A stretch of 64,000 bases of DNA, from the NCBI RefSeq assembly GCF_008123425.1, contig NZ_VSSS01000011.1, forward strand, positions 62,001 through 126,000, given 5' to 3'. Made by a program: the position numbers and the translations under genes. Of the stretch, positions 1-8,673 are shown in pieces (positions within the stretch are counted from its first letter, which is position 1; each line of letters begins with the position of its first letter). Under the pieces are notes generated by a model. That model was not told the origin of the DNA. It ran no database searches and worked only from the letters and a program-made list of their open reading frames with translations. Source of the stretch: Bradyrhizobium rifense. GTDB taxonomy: Bacteria > Pseudomonadota > Alphaproteobacteria > Rhizobiales > Xanthobacteraceae.

Positions 1-503
1 ACCTTGCCGGTCTTGGCATCGAGCGCGACGACGTGGTCGTCGGTGGTGGCGAGATAGAGCTTGTCTTCCCACAGGCCGACGCCGCGGCTGGTTGGATGCA
101 GCTGGAACAGATCGTCGGGAAGCTGCCGCTTGTAGCGCCAGTATTCATCGCCGGTCTTAGCGTTCAGCGCTATCACCTGCCCCATCGGCGTTGCCACGAA
201 CATCACGCCATTGTTGACGATCGGCGGCGCCTCATGGCCTTCGACCACGCCGGTGGCGAACGTCCAGACCGGCGTGAGATCCTTGACGTTGGAAGTGTTG
301 ATCTGGTCGAGCGGGCTATAGCCCTGCCCGTCATAGGTGCGGCGATAGAGCATCCAGTTGCCGGGTTCCGGATTCTCGAGACGCTGCTGGGTGACTGGCG
401 CGTAGCTCTCGATCGGGCCGGCGATTGCGGCGGTCGAGACAAGGCACGTGAAGGCGACGAAGCCGGACAGCAGTATTTGCTTCCTGGTCATGGACGTTGT
501 CAT
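1..503 (-). CDS. PQQ-dependent methanol/ethanol-family dehydrogenase, N-terminal part (cut by window edge)
   Basis: Only the first ~167 codons are present; the gene runs off the left edge. The protein starts with a Sec signal peptide (MTRKQILLSGF..., cleavage near AIAGPIES). It continues with quinoprotein beta-propeller sequence: NWMLYRRTYDGQGYSPL, NVKDLTPVWTFATG, then VIALNAKTGDEYW and HVVALDAKTGK propeller repeats. Family members are periplasmic and oxidise alcohols with pyrroloquinoline quinone, passing electrons to a cytochrome c. The start at 503 has a GGGG ribosome site 7 bases ahead; an alternative ATG lies at 491. The Rieske gene lies 113 bp upstream on the same strand, so the two may be co-transcribed. 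The substrate cannot be judged from this fragment. Confidence 0.88.
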   Translation of the reverse strand, partial: MTTSMTRKQILLSGFVAFTCLVSTAAIAGPIESYAPVTQQRLENPEPGNWMLYRRTYDGQGYSPLDQINTSNVKDLTPVWTFATGVVEGHEAPPIVNNGVMFVATPMGQVIALNAKTGDEYWRYKRQLPDDLFQLHPTSRGVGLWEDKLYLATTDDHVVALDAKTGK

Positions 504-616
504 GGACGTTCCCCTTTTTCATCCGATTGAATTCTTGTTTTGAATTCTTGTCGTTCGTCCCGACGTCCGCCCCTCGGCGGATGCGGCCTCTCGTGACGCG
601 GGCACACCCCGCACCG

Positions 617-1270
617 TCATCCCTGCTGCACGCCACCTACCTTTCCGATGAAGCCGCCCGCGACGCTGAGCGAGCCGTCAGCGAGCGCCAGCGGCAACGC
701 GGCGAGCCGCCGCGGCGCCGGTCCGAACACGACCTGCGCGCCCGCGCGGGGATCGTATTCGGAGTTGTGGCACATGCACTTGAACACCTCCTTGTCGCCG
801 ACATCGCTCTTGACCCAGGCGGTGACGGGACAGCCGGCATGGGAACAGATCGCCGAATAGGCGAGGATGCCGTCGACGGCGCGCGCGTGTGTTTGTTCGT
901 CGAGCTCGGCGGGGTCGAGCTTGATAATCAGGATCTCGTTGAGCCGCGATGCGCTGCGCACCACCGATGTCTTGGGGTCCTGCGGCCAGGCATGTATCGG
1001 CGGCCCGCCGGCCGTCAGATCAGCCGCTTTGATGAGCTTTCCTTCGCTGTCGCCTTCGGAGAACACCAGCAAATCGCCCTTCTGCGGACGCTCGTCAGAG
1101 CCGGGCGGATCCTCTCCCGCGCGCGCCGGCGCGGAACAGCCGAGACAGGCCGTGGTGGCGAGCGCACCGAGCAGCAGCGTTCGCCGCGTTTGCTCCGCGC
1201 TCACATCGGCTACGGGTTCCGCAGTGCTGTCGGAGGATGATGAAGTGACACTGAATGATGCGCGTGACAT
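617..1270 (-). CDS. Tat-exported Rieske [2Fe-2S] protein
   Basis: 217 residues. Near residue 29 an RRTLLLGA twin-arginine-like motif precedes a hydrophobic stretch, suggesting export of the folded protein. The Rieske cluster motifs are clear: CSHAGC at about residues 142-147 and CMCHNSEYD at about 165-173, corresponding to CTHxGC and CPCHGS of bc1-type Rieske proteins. It is not part of a cytochrome bc operon here; it lies upstream of a PQQ-dependent dehydrogenase. An electron-transfer role for that enzyme is inferred from position only. No good ribosome site precedes the ATG at 1270; a GTG at 1204, just before the RR motif, is a weaker alternative. A FixK-type box lies about 96 bp upstream. 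Confidence 0.85.
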   Translation of the reverse strand: MSRASFSVTSSSSDSTAEPVADVSAEQTRRTLLLGALATTACLGCSAPARAGEDPPGSDERPQKGDLLVFSEGDSEGKLIKAADLTAGGPPIHAWPQDPKTSVVRSASRLNEILIIKLDPAELDEQTHARAVDGILAYSAICSHAGCPVTAWVKSDVGDKEVFKCMCHNSEYDPRAGAQVVFGPAPRRLAALPLALADGSLSVAGGFIGKVGGVQQG

Positions 1271-1365
1271 GCACAGTAGCAGGCGCTGGAACTCTGCCGA
1301 AATGAAGGCGAAGAATTGGCGCCGCAGTGCATCATTATGTCTTTACTCGCTTTGATTGAACGCGA

Positions 1366-1379
1366 TTGCACGCATTCAA
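1366..1379. promoter_or_regulatory. FixK/FNR-type box upstream of the Rieske gene
   Basis: The sequence TTGCACGCATTCAA fits TTG(A/C)-N6-(T/G)CAA on both strands. Its centre is about 102 bp from the Rieske ATG, leaving room for a class-II start site (about 41 bp downstream) and a ~60-base leader. It is the only regulatory signal I recognise in the 264-base gap at 1271-1534. Confidence 0.55.
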
Positions 1380-1534
1380 ATGCGTTTTTGCCGTTTCAAC
1401 GTCATGCCGCGCGATCGGCATGATGATTTTGCAGATCAGACCGATGATGCGGGAATTGGTGCAACGCGCTATTAACAGCGCGATGCAACCACGAAGCGAT
1501 TCAACTGCACGTTTTGCAGGCAGCCTCGCCGTCG

Positions 1535-1999
1535 TCAGGACCTGAGCGCGTGGCGAGGCGCGGCAATGCGGCCGGCGATGGTGGCAGACGCCATCTCGAA
1601 ACTGTCGGCGATACGTCGCACCTTGTCGATGAAGAGTGCGGCTGCTGGTGGCGGGCAGACTTCGCGAGCGGTCTGTTCGAACAGGTCGAGCCAGCGATCG
1701 AAATGATCGCCGACCAGGCTCAGCGGCATATGCGCCCGCATCGGCGAGCCATGGTAGCGCCCGCTCATCAGCACCACCGATGACCAGAAATCTTTGAGCT
1801 TGGCGAGATGCTCGTCCCAGTTCTGCACGATCGCGAACACCGGCCCGAGCAGCGCATCCTCGCGGACGCGCCCGTAGAAACGGGTCACGAGTTCCCCGAT
1901 CATCTCCTCGGTGATCCCGGTGCGCTCGATCGCATCCTGGGTGAGCAGGTTCCGCCGTTCGGCCGCAGCTTCCCGCTCGGCCTTAAGTCGATCCGACAT
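1535..1999 (-). CDS. group III truncated hemoglobin
   Basis: 154 residues from the ATG at 1999. The body matches group III (P-type) 2-on-2 hemoglobins: MIGELVTRFYGRVREDALLG, then FAIVQNWDEHLAKLKDFWSSV, SGRYHGSPMRAHMPL with the proximal-histidine region, and HFDRWLDLFEQT. Such proteins bind oxygen or NO and often appear in microaerobic or nitrosative-stress responses. The open frame extends to a GTG at 2080, but that would overlap the FixK-type box at 2074-2087, and the residues between are not globin-like. An AAGGA lies close ahead of ATG 1999. The tail (SATIAGRIAAPRHALRS) is variable. Confidence 0.9.
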   Translation of the reverse strand: MSDRLKAEREAAAERRNLLTQDAIERTGITEEMIGELVTRFYGRVREDALLGPVFAIVQNWDEHLAKLKDFWSSVVLMSGRYHGSPMRAHMPLSLVGDHFDRWLDLFEQTAREVCPPPAAALFIDKVRRIADSFEMASATIAGRIAAPRHALRS

Positions 2000-2073
2000 G
2001 TTCCTTGTTTTCCGTTTCGTTGTTCCCGCGAGCCGCCCGTTCGACATTGTCGGGCCAATTGCGTGCGACGTCT

Positions 2074-2087
2074 TTGACACAGCGCAA
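2074..2087. promoter_or_regulatory. FixK/FNR-type box upstream of the truncated hemoglobin
   Basis: TTGACACAGCGCAA fits TTG(A/C)-N6-(T/G)CAA on both strands. Its centre is ~81 bp upstream of the hemoglobin ATG, compatible with activation at -41.5 and a ~40-base leader. The match is by inspection only. Confidence 0.6.
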
Positions 2088-2137
2088 ATTGCGGAATGAC
2101 GACGGGCGTAGAAGCGCCCGCCGCCTGCGCCAAGAGA

Positions 2138-2989
<852 letters not shown>

Positions 2990-3324
2990 GACCTGACGTC
3001 CTTCTCGTTGAGCGGGCCCGGCCTCTGCGGCGACGTGCCCGAATTTCGACCCGCGGCCGCCCGAGTGCTGCGCCGCATCCAGGCTCTTCCTTAAAGCATC
3101 CGTGGCGAGAATAAAGTCGCCTTTCCGCTCGCAAAGGGCATGATTTCGCGGTCTCGCGGCCGTTTTGGCCCGAGATTTGCGGCTCGTTTCGCCCCGGGAA
3201 TGCGAAGGGCGCAGGGAAGGCCGGGCGCCGGCTGGCGCCCGCGTCCGCCGCAACTCACCGACGTACCGGACGACTCGCGGTCCATCCCTCGCACCGGGCG
3301 AGATGCGGCGAAACATACGCCAAT
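2990..3324. other. intergenic, no gene seen
   Basis: A 335-base GC-rich gap upstream of the hydroxybutyryl-CoA dehydrogenase. Open frames through it are shadows without family resemblance or ribosome sites. It must hold the promoter for the minus-strand gene, but I see no clear -35/-10 pair. Confidence 0.5.
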
Positions 3325-3648
3325 TCAGTACCGCATGACCTTGCGGTAGCCCTGCGGATCCGGCTCCTTCATCCACTGCTCTTGCCAGGCGACCAGAAGC
3401 TTGTCGTCGTCGATGACGTAAGCGAAGGTCGAGGTATCAAAACCCCTGGGATCGCGGACCGTGACCTCGCCGCAGACCACCTCGATGGTGCGCCCCTCAA
3501 GATCGGACGCCGGGCTTATCCACGAAATATGGATTTCTGCGTTTGGCGAGATGAGCTGAGCCGCGATTTTTGGCGAGAGATCGTCGGCCAACGCTGGCGC
3601 GCAGATCAATGCGGCGAGGGCCGCTGCCAAATATGTCTTGCAGATCAC
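3325..3648 (-). CDS. small secreted hypothetical protein
   Basis: 107 residues from a GTG at 3648, chosen because AAGGAG lies 7 bases ahead and a clean signal peptide follows directly ([20 protein letters not shown], cleavage before DDLSP). The mature ~87 residues contain [27 protein letters not shown] in order, and end RKVMRY. There is one Cys and no recognisable catalytic motif. I know no function; it is probably periplasmic. Confidence 0.7.
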   Translation of the reverse strand: MICKTYLAAALAALICAPALADDLSPKIAAQLISPNAEIHISWISPASDLEGRTIEVVCGEVTVRDPRGFDTSTFAYVIDDDKLLVAWQEQWMKEPDPQGYRKVMRY

Positions 3649-3730
3649 GTCGCTTCTCCTTCGCTGTCGAAGGAAGCGTATCCGCGATCGGCGCAGCAGC
3701 TCTGTGGGCCTGGTCACATTGGCGAAGGCG

Positions 3731-4006
3731 TCATGACGGTCGCAGCTTCGCAATGATGGCCGAGATCTCGTCGAGCTGGGCTTTGGCCGTCGCCAGCAGA
3801 TCGATCAGATCGCGCGCCGACTGTGCCGATGCATCGACGCCTGCCTGGTCGATCACGCTCAGGCCCTCGGTGAGACGGGAGATGACACGCACGAGCTCGT
3901 CGCGGCGTGCCTCGAGGTCCGCAAGCGTTGCGTCAAAGCGCTCGTCGAGTCTCGCGCCTTGCAACGAGCGGATCGGAACGATCCTGTCTTCCGGAGGATC
4001 GGACAT
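3731..4006 (-). CDS. small hypothetical coiled-coil protein
   Basis: 91 residues, no signal peptide or membrane segment. Charged heptad-like sequence (LDERFDATLADLEARRDELV, then DLLATAKAQLDEISAIIAKL) suggests an all-helical coiled coil. It lies 82 bp upstream of the start of the preceding secreted-protein gene, same strand, possibly co-transcribed. No family recognised. Confidence 0.6.
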   Translation of the reverse strand: MSDPPEDRIVPIRSLQGARLDERFDATLADLEARRDELVRVISRLTEGLSVIDQAGVDASAQSARDLIDLLATAKAQLDEISAIIAKLRPS

Positions 4007-4226
4007 GCGAAGGTTCGCCTTGCTGCCCGCATATCCTAAGCGCGGCGGCGCGGAACGTTGCGGCGGTGCTTTGTCGCATGCAGGTTCCCAAGACAGTCGT
4101 TTGCCACACGCCTCACGCGTACCTCACGACCGTTGAACCCCGCGTGAGTTGCCGCGCAATCATGTGGGGGCGCGGAATATCGACCGCTTCGCCTGATCTA
4201 TTCGATAGAACGGTTTGGAGCGTCCC

Positions 4227-4499
4227 ATGACAAAGACAAGCATCGTCGCCGCCCTGCGGATCATTTTGTCGCTTACGATCGCCGGCCCGGCGCAGGCCTA
4301 GCCCGGACAGTCGTCGGGCATCGACTGCGCGTGGGGCGGTGAACCCACGGAATGCGAAGCGCTCACCATGGCGCTGGTCCACAAGCGCGCCCTCGCGCAT
4401 CCGCACATCCGCAAAACCGAGCACGCGGCGATCCCGCGTGCGCCAACGCACCAGCCCGATCGCGACGAAGATCCGCTCGCATCGATGCATTTCGAATGA
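4227..4499 (+). pseudogene. small secreted protein interrupted by TAG at the signal-peptide end
   Basis: The ATG at 4227 opens a textbook signal peptide of 24 residues (ends SLTIAGPAQA), and codon 25 is TAG (4299-4301). The same frame then stays open for 65 codons to TGA at 4497-4499. It reads PGQSSGIDCAWGGEPTECEA and on to LASMHFE, with two Cys. The layout suggests one ~90-codon secreted-protein gene carrying a nonsense mutation where a Tyr codon (TAC/TAT) would fit. A sequencing error or suppressed amber stop cannot be excluded. Function unknown. Confidence 0.55.
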
Positions 4500-4562
4500 A
4501 CGCTGTGGCGCGCGAGGCTGTGCAGATGTTCTGCAATTGGTCCCGCCTAGATTGACAGGGGT

Positions 4563-5840
4563 GTGACGGCCGGGGCAGTTTTTCACATTGCTGGCGAATC
4601 AGCGATTGCCCTTACGGCCCGAGTACCTCTTGGACAACTCCCAGTGCTTTCGAGACTGATATCGTTGCTGAGCCGCATTCCTGCGGTGAAATGGGCGTTC
4701 AACCGGCTTCGACCTCTGCCGCACGGCGGCAGTCTCGACGTGGCACCGATTGCTGCGGATGAAGAGCCTGCCCTCATCGCAGAAGCTGCTCCGGCTCTCG
4801 ATAGCGCCGCCGAACCTGTTGTCGCTGAAAGCCTGTCAGCAGCACCGGCTGATATCAGTGTCAGCGACGATTCATCAGTGGAGACGCTGGCAGAAGTCGA
4901 GCCTGTCATCGAGGAAGAATTTTCGGCCTCTTCGGTTGATGTTGCGAGCGAGACGGTCGACGCGCCCGAACTCATCAACAGCTATCCGCCTGCGGAACTC
5001 CTGACGGATGTCGAACCTGACGACGTCGAAGCGGCCACAGTCTCCGCTGTCGAAGTCGAAGCAGTCGGGGCGCCTGAGCCCCTTATCATCAGCGATGCAT
5101 CTCAGGAACTTCCGGCCGATATCGAGCCGGTCGTCGAGGAGCTGGTCTGCATCGCGCCTGTCGAGACGGAGACGGTTTCGGTCGAGCCCTCCGAGCTCAT
5201 CACTGAAGACGAACCCGCATCCGTCGCTTCGGTGGAGCTCGAACCGGTTGCCATCGATGAGACGCCCATCATCGTGGTCGACGCTGAAGTGCCTACGCCG
5301 GTCGTCGCCGCGGCCAGCATCGACAGCGAGCCAGCTCCCAGCGTCACCGCAGCGATCGAGCCGGTCGTCGCCAACGATCTCCCGCCCGTCGCGGCCATTC
5401 TCGCTGAGGAGACGATCGCCGACGCGCCGGCTGCCGCCACGGATATCGCGCCGGCGCCCGTGTCGCCCGCCGCGAAGGGCCCCGGCGCGCCGAAGGCTCG
5501 TGCAAAAATCGTGGAGCCCGCCGATCGCGCCGCACTGATCCGGCAACGCTGGACCGAGACCGGGATCAGGATGTGGAATCCGCGGCTTCACGGTACAGGC
5601 GATGCCACGCTGAATATCCAGGGGCGCATCGGACTGCTGCCGCCCGAGCCGGGCGAGACGATGCCGCGCTACGACAAGCTCGAATTCAAGATGCTCGGCG
5701 GCCAGATCGTCTGCGAAGGCGTGATCGTCGAGGCACCCTTGCATGCGGGCCAGCGCAGCTTCACTCGGCTCGCCGAGCCGCGCGGCGCCGACCGCAGCAC
5801 CAGCGAGCCGATGCGGGAACGCCAGGCCGCCCTCGCCTGA
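4563..5840 (+). CDS. hypothetical protein with long acidic Pro/Glu/Val-rich region
   Basis: 425 codons from a GTG at 4563; the start is uncertain because the preceding purine run sits too close. Three parts are visible. Residues ~1-55 are basic and hydrophobic (ISLLSRIPAVKWAFNRLRPL). Residues ~60-305 are low-complexity and strongly acidic, with recurring units such as VEPVIEEE, IEPVVEEL, VEPSELI and IEPVVAN. Residues ~320-400 form a compact conserved-looking domain (ALIRQRWTETGIRMWNPRLH, LNIQGRIGLLPP, RYDKLEFKMLGG). The middle is probably disordered and linker-like. I do not recognise the C-terminal domain. A cytoplasmic or membrane-edge location is possible; no clear signal peptide. Confidence 0.75.
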   Translation: MTAGAVFHIAGESAIALTARVPLGQLPVLSRLISLLSRIPAVKWAFNRLRPLPHGGSLDVAPIAADEEPALIAEAAPALDSAAEPVVAESLSAAPADISVSDDSSVETLAEVEPVIEEEFSASSVDVASETVDAPELINSYPPAELLTDVEPDDVEAATVSAVEVEAVGAPEPLIISDASQELPADIEPVVEELVCIAPVETETVSVEPSELITEDEPASVASVELEPVAIDETPIIVVDAEVPTPVVAAASIDSEPAPSVTAAIEPVVANDLPPVAAILAEETIADAPAAATDIAPAPVSPAAKGPGAPKARAKIVEPADRAALIRQRWTETGIRMWNPRLHGTGDATLNIQGRIGLLPPEPGETMPRYDKLEFKMLGGQIVCEGVIVEAPLHAGQRSFTRLAEPRGADRSTSEPMRERQAALA

Positions 5841-5902
5841 TCCTTTTCCTCTGCGATGAGGCGCCCATATGCTAGGCTGACGCCCTGGATATGGGAGATC
5901 GC

Positions 5903-6187
5903 ATGTCCGCAAAACTGCAAAGCCTGATCGTGATCGCCGCCCTCTGCGTTTCGCAAGGCGCTCTCGCCGCGTCCGGAAAACGGCCGCGCCACGTGCATGC
6001 GGCGCCGCCCGCCACCGATCCGGTTGCCCCCTACAAGGCCCACCGGCTGTCCTCCTCACGCGGCGAGACTATCCTCGACACGCCCGGCCAGACCACCGTG
6101 TTGACACGGCAGATGCTCGACGACATGAATGCGACGAGGCTGCGCGACGCCATGCGCTCGACCGCCGGGGTGACGATCGGGCGCTAG
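5903..6187 (+). CDS. orphan TonB-receptor plug fragment with signal peptide
   Basis: 94 residues from the ATG at 5903, which has GGGAG 5 bases ahead; an ATG at 5891 lacks one. A signal peptide (LIVIAALCVSQGALAASG) precedes a His/Pro-rich linker. Residues ~55-94 then resemble the start of a siderophore-receptor plug: ILDTPGQTTVLTRQMLDDMN, then RLRDAMRSTAGVTIGR. Full receptors run ~700 residues with a 22-strand barrel; here a TAG follows directly and no barrel is found downstream (a convergent esterase begins 14 bp later). It is either a truncated receptor gene or a free-standing plug protein. The intact ribosome site argues it may still be made. Confidence 0.6.
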   Translation: MSAKLQSLIVIAALCVSQGALAASGKRPRHVHAAPPATDPVAPYKAHRLSSSRGETILDTPGQTTVLTRQMLDDMNATRLRDAMRSTAGVTIGR

Positions 6188-6201
6188 GCTCCGCTTCGTG
6201 C

Positions 6202-7518
6202 TCAAGGGATCGGATAGCCCTTCCAGACCCACTCCAGCGCCGACGGCAGCGTTTGTGCGATCGTGGGACGATCGACGTGCTTGGCGTTGCGCACGAACAG
6301 GAACTGGTAGTGGTAACCCTTCTCCGCCAGCACCTTTGCCGTCAGCGCGTTGGACAGGGTCCAGTCGTGCATGCCGTCGGGAATGGTCGGATTGGGATAG
6401 AACAGATCCTGGTCGCCGCCGAAGAACCAGAAACGGATCGGCTTGGTGGGTGCAGCGACGATCAGCGGTACGCCGGGCGGCTCGGCTGGCGTCAGCACGC
6501 CCGCTTTCGAGATGAGGTTGGGCGTGGCCGGTCCCGTCCACGCGCTGTGATATTCCCAGGCGCCGCCACGCAGTGACGGATCGTGCGGCCATTGCTGGTT
6601 CACCATCGTCGGCGAGAACGCCAGCACGCGGTGATAGAGATCGGGATAGAACCACGCCATGGTGAAAGCTGCCACGCCGCTCGAGCTCAGCCCCATGGTC
6701 GCACGTCCCTCAGGGTTCCTGGTGAGCTTGACGCCGGTGTTCTGCTCGACGAGCGGCAGCACCTCGCGCTCGACGAACTGCGCGTAGATATCCGACACCG
6801 CATCATATTCACGGCCGCGCTGGCTGCCCTGCGCATCCTGCCCGCCATTGCCGATCTGGATCGCGATCATTGGCGGCACGCGGCGCTGCGCAATGAGATT
6901 GTCGAGCGTGGTCGGGAGATCCTTGTAGGCGGCAGAGCCGCCGTCGCCGATCACGATGAAGGGCGCCTCGGTACCGGGTACGTATTGCGCCGGCACATAG
7001 ACGTCGATGGTGCGCGACCAGATGCCGGGATGGCTGGTGGTGACGATCATGTTCGACTTGTCGTCCGGCGCGGTCACGGTCGTCATGATCGAGGAGTTGC
7101 TGCAGCCGGCGACGTCGTCGCGGATCAGGCCGGGATTGTAGATCGTGCTGTCTTTCGACGACAGCGTGAAGGATTTCGTCGTGCCGCGCGGAACGCCGTC
7201 CTTTGCAATGGTCTCGGGCGCCGGATTGTGGGTGGGACCGATGATGAAATTGCCTTCGGCACCCGGCGGCGGCAAGGTGCCGTCGGGTAGCTCGGTCGCG
7301 CGCGGATAGTTGGGATTGGAGGGATCGCGCGTCGGCGGCGTGGTCTTGAAATCGAGACCGGTGGTGTCGATGAAGAACGGCGCCGCCTTGCCGGTGGTGT
7401 TGGCGCCCGGCGGCACGGCCATGTTCTGGGTGACGCAGGCCGGCTGTGCCAGGGCAATCGAAGCGAAGGAGACGACGGAAATCAGCGTCCCCCCAAAGAC
7501 TGACAATGAATAGGTCAT
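6202..7518 (-). CDS. secreted alpha/beta-hydrolase, enterochelin-esterase/EsteraseD-like
   Basis: 438 residues. The ATG at 7518 follows GGGAGCTGAA and opens a signal peptide (SVFGGTLISVVSFASIALAQ). Residues ~150-430 match the esterase fold: RTIDVYVPAQYVPG, PFIVIGDGGSAAY, then EVLPLVEQNTGVK. The nucleophile elbow is MGLSSSGVAAF, an acidic residue lies near FFGGDQDLFY, and a His lies in VRNAKHVDRP near the end. The ~110-residue N-terminal extension is Pro/Thr-rich. Likely a periplasmic or exported ester hydrolase; the natural substrate (siderophore, sugar ester, polyester) is not determinable. It converges on the plug-fragment gene. Confidence 0.8.
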   Translation of the reverse strand: MTYSLSVFGGTLISVVSFASIALAQPACVTQNMAVPPGANTTGKAAPFFIDTTGLDFKTTPPTRDPSNPNYPRATELPDGTLPPPGAEGNFIIGPTHNPAPETIAKDGVPRGTTKSFTLSSKDSTIYNPGLIRDDVAGCSNSSIMTTVTAPDDKSNMIVTTSHPGIWSRTIDVYVPAQYVPGTEAPFIVIGDGGSAAYKDLPTTLDNLIAQRRVPPMIAIQIGNGGQDAQGSQRGREYDAVSDIYAQFVEREVLPLVEQNTGVKLTRNPEGRATMGLSSSGVAAFTMAWFYPDLYHRVLAFSPTMVNQQWPHDPSLRGGAWEYHSAWTGPATPNLISKAGVLTPAEPPGVPLIVAAPTKPIRFWFFGGDQDLFYPNPTIPDGMHDWTLSNALTAKVLAEKGYHYQFLFVRNAKHVDRPTIAQTLPSALEWVWKGYPIP

Positions 7519-7782
7519 TTCAGCTCCCGATGTTGACGGCTCTAGCTGGCTCGTCTTGACGCAAAGTATGGCGGCCGGCTCGCACGCGGTCAAACGCGGT
7601 GGGCGCAGTGCAACAATCGCCGCCATGCTCAAACCGGACAGCGACGGTTATTCCGCGCATGACGCGGAATTTTTCGAGCATCAGGCCGTTGCTGCTTCAC
7701 CGCGCAGCATCTAGCGTGCGCCCCGTCGACCAGCGGCCTCGCCCGCGGTTGCAACGACAACAACAACTCGGGAGGACAATCC

Positions 7783-8673
7783 ATGAGAAAGCTTGCGGCC
7801 GCGCTATGTGCGCTGGCGCTTTTCGCACCTGTTGCGCAGGCGCAGACCATCAAGGACTTCCTGGCGGCGGTCATGGTGAAGTGGACCGCGCCGTTCGAGC
7901 CGTTCCAGCTCATCGACAACATCTACTATGTCGGCACCGACGGCATCGCCGTCTACATCATCAAGACGTCCCAAGGCCTGATCCTGATGGACACCGCGAT
8001 GCCCCAGTCGACCGGCATGATCAAGGACAACATCGCCAAGCTCGGCCTCAAGGAGGCCGACATCAAGATCATCCTCAACACCCACGCCCATCTCGACCAC
8101 ACCGGCGGTTTCGCCGAGATCAAGAAGGACACCGGCGCGCAGCTTGTCGCGGGCGAGCGCGACAAGGCGCTGCTCGAAGGCGGCTATTATCCGGGCGACG
8201 AGAAGAACGCGGACCTCGGCTTTCCTCCGGTGAAGGTCGATCGCACAGTGAAAGAAGGCGACAAGGTCACGCTCGGCGACACCACGCTGACGGCGCATGA
8301 GACTCCCGGCCACTCGCCGGGCTGCACCAGCTGGGAGATGACGGTGAAGGACGGTGGCCAGGACCGCCAGGTGCTGTTCTTCTGCAGCGGCACCGTGGCG
8401 CTGAACCGGCTGGTCGGCCAACCGACCTATCCCGGCATCGTCGACGACTATCGCGCGACCTTCGCCAAGGCCAAGGCGATGAAGATCGACTTGCTGCTCG
8501 GGCCCCACCCCGAGGTCTATGGCATGCAGGACAAGCGCGCGCAGCAGATCAAGAACGCCACACCGAATCCATTCATCAAGCCGGGTGAGCTTCCGACCTA
8601 CGCCACCGGCCTGTCGGAGGATTTCGACAAGCAGCTCGCCAAGCAGACGGCCGCGCTTCAACCGGCGAAGTGA
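7783..8673 (+). CDS. subclass B3 metallo-beta-lactamase, BJP-1-like
   Basis: 296 residues with a signal peptide (LAAALCALALFAPVAQA). Zinc ligands are intact: HAHLDH at residues 101-106 (site 1 His101/His103, site 2 Asp105/His106), His177 in GHSPGC, and His242 in GPHPEVYG. From memory the sequence closely follows BJP-1, the B3 enzyme characterised from Bradyrhizobium (for example VGTDGIAVYIIKTSQGLIL and NPFIKPGELPTYA). The reaction is periplasmic hydrolysis of the beta-lactam ring. GGAGG sits 7 bases before the ATG. No AmpR-type regulator is adjacent, so it looks like a resident species gene rather than a mobile cassette. Confidence 0.93.
   Translation: MRKLAAALCALALFAPVAQAQTIKDFLAAVMVKWTAPFEPFQLIDNIYYVGTDGIAVYIIKTSQGLILMDTAMPQSTGMIKDNIAKLGLKEADIKIILNTHAHLDHTGGFAEIKKDTGAQLVAGERDKALLEGGYYPGDEKNADLGFPPVKVDRTVKEGDKVTLGDTTLTAHETPGHSPGCTSWEMTVKDGGQDRQVLFFCSGTVALNRLVGQPTYPGIVDDYRATFAKAKAMKIDLLLGPHPEVYGMQDKRAQQIKNATPNPFIKPGELPTYATGLSEDFDKQLAKQTAALQPAK

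Noticed and set aside
5008..5538. Arg/Ser-rich frames inside the acidic-repeat gene
   Set aside because: Shadow frames of a low-complexity GC-rich coding region; composition is explained by the real frame.
4875..6059. 394-codon minus-strand frame opposite the acidic-repeat gene
   Set aside because: Asp/Arg-rich mirror of the acidic gene without family motifs or ribosome site, and it also crosses the plug-fragment gene.
7804..8661. 285-codon minus-strand frame opposite the metallo-beta-lactamase
   Set aside because: Antisense shadow; the plus strand encodes a complete enzyme with all zinc ligands.
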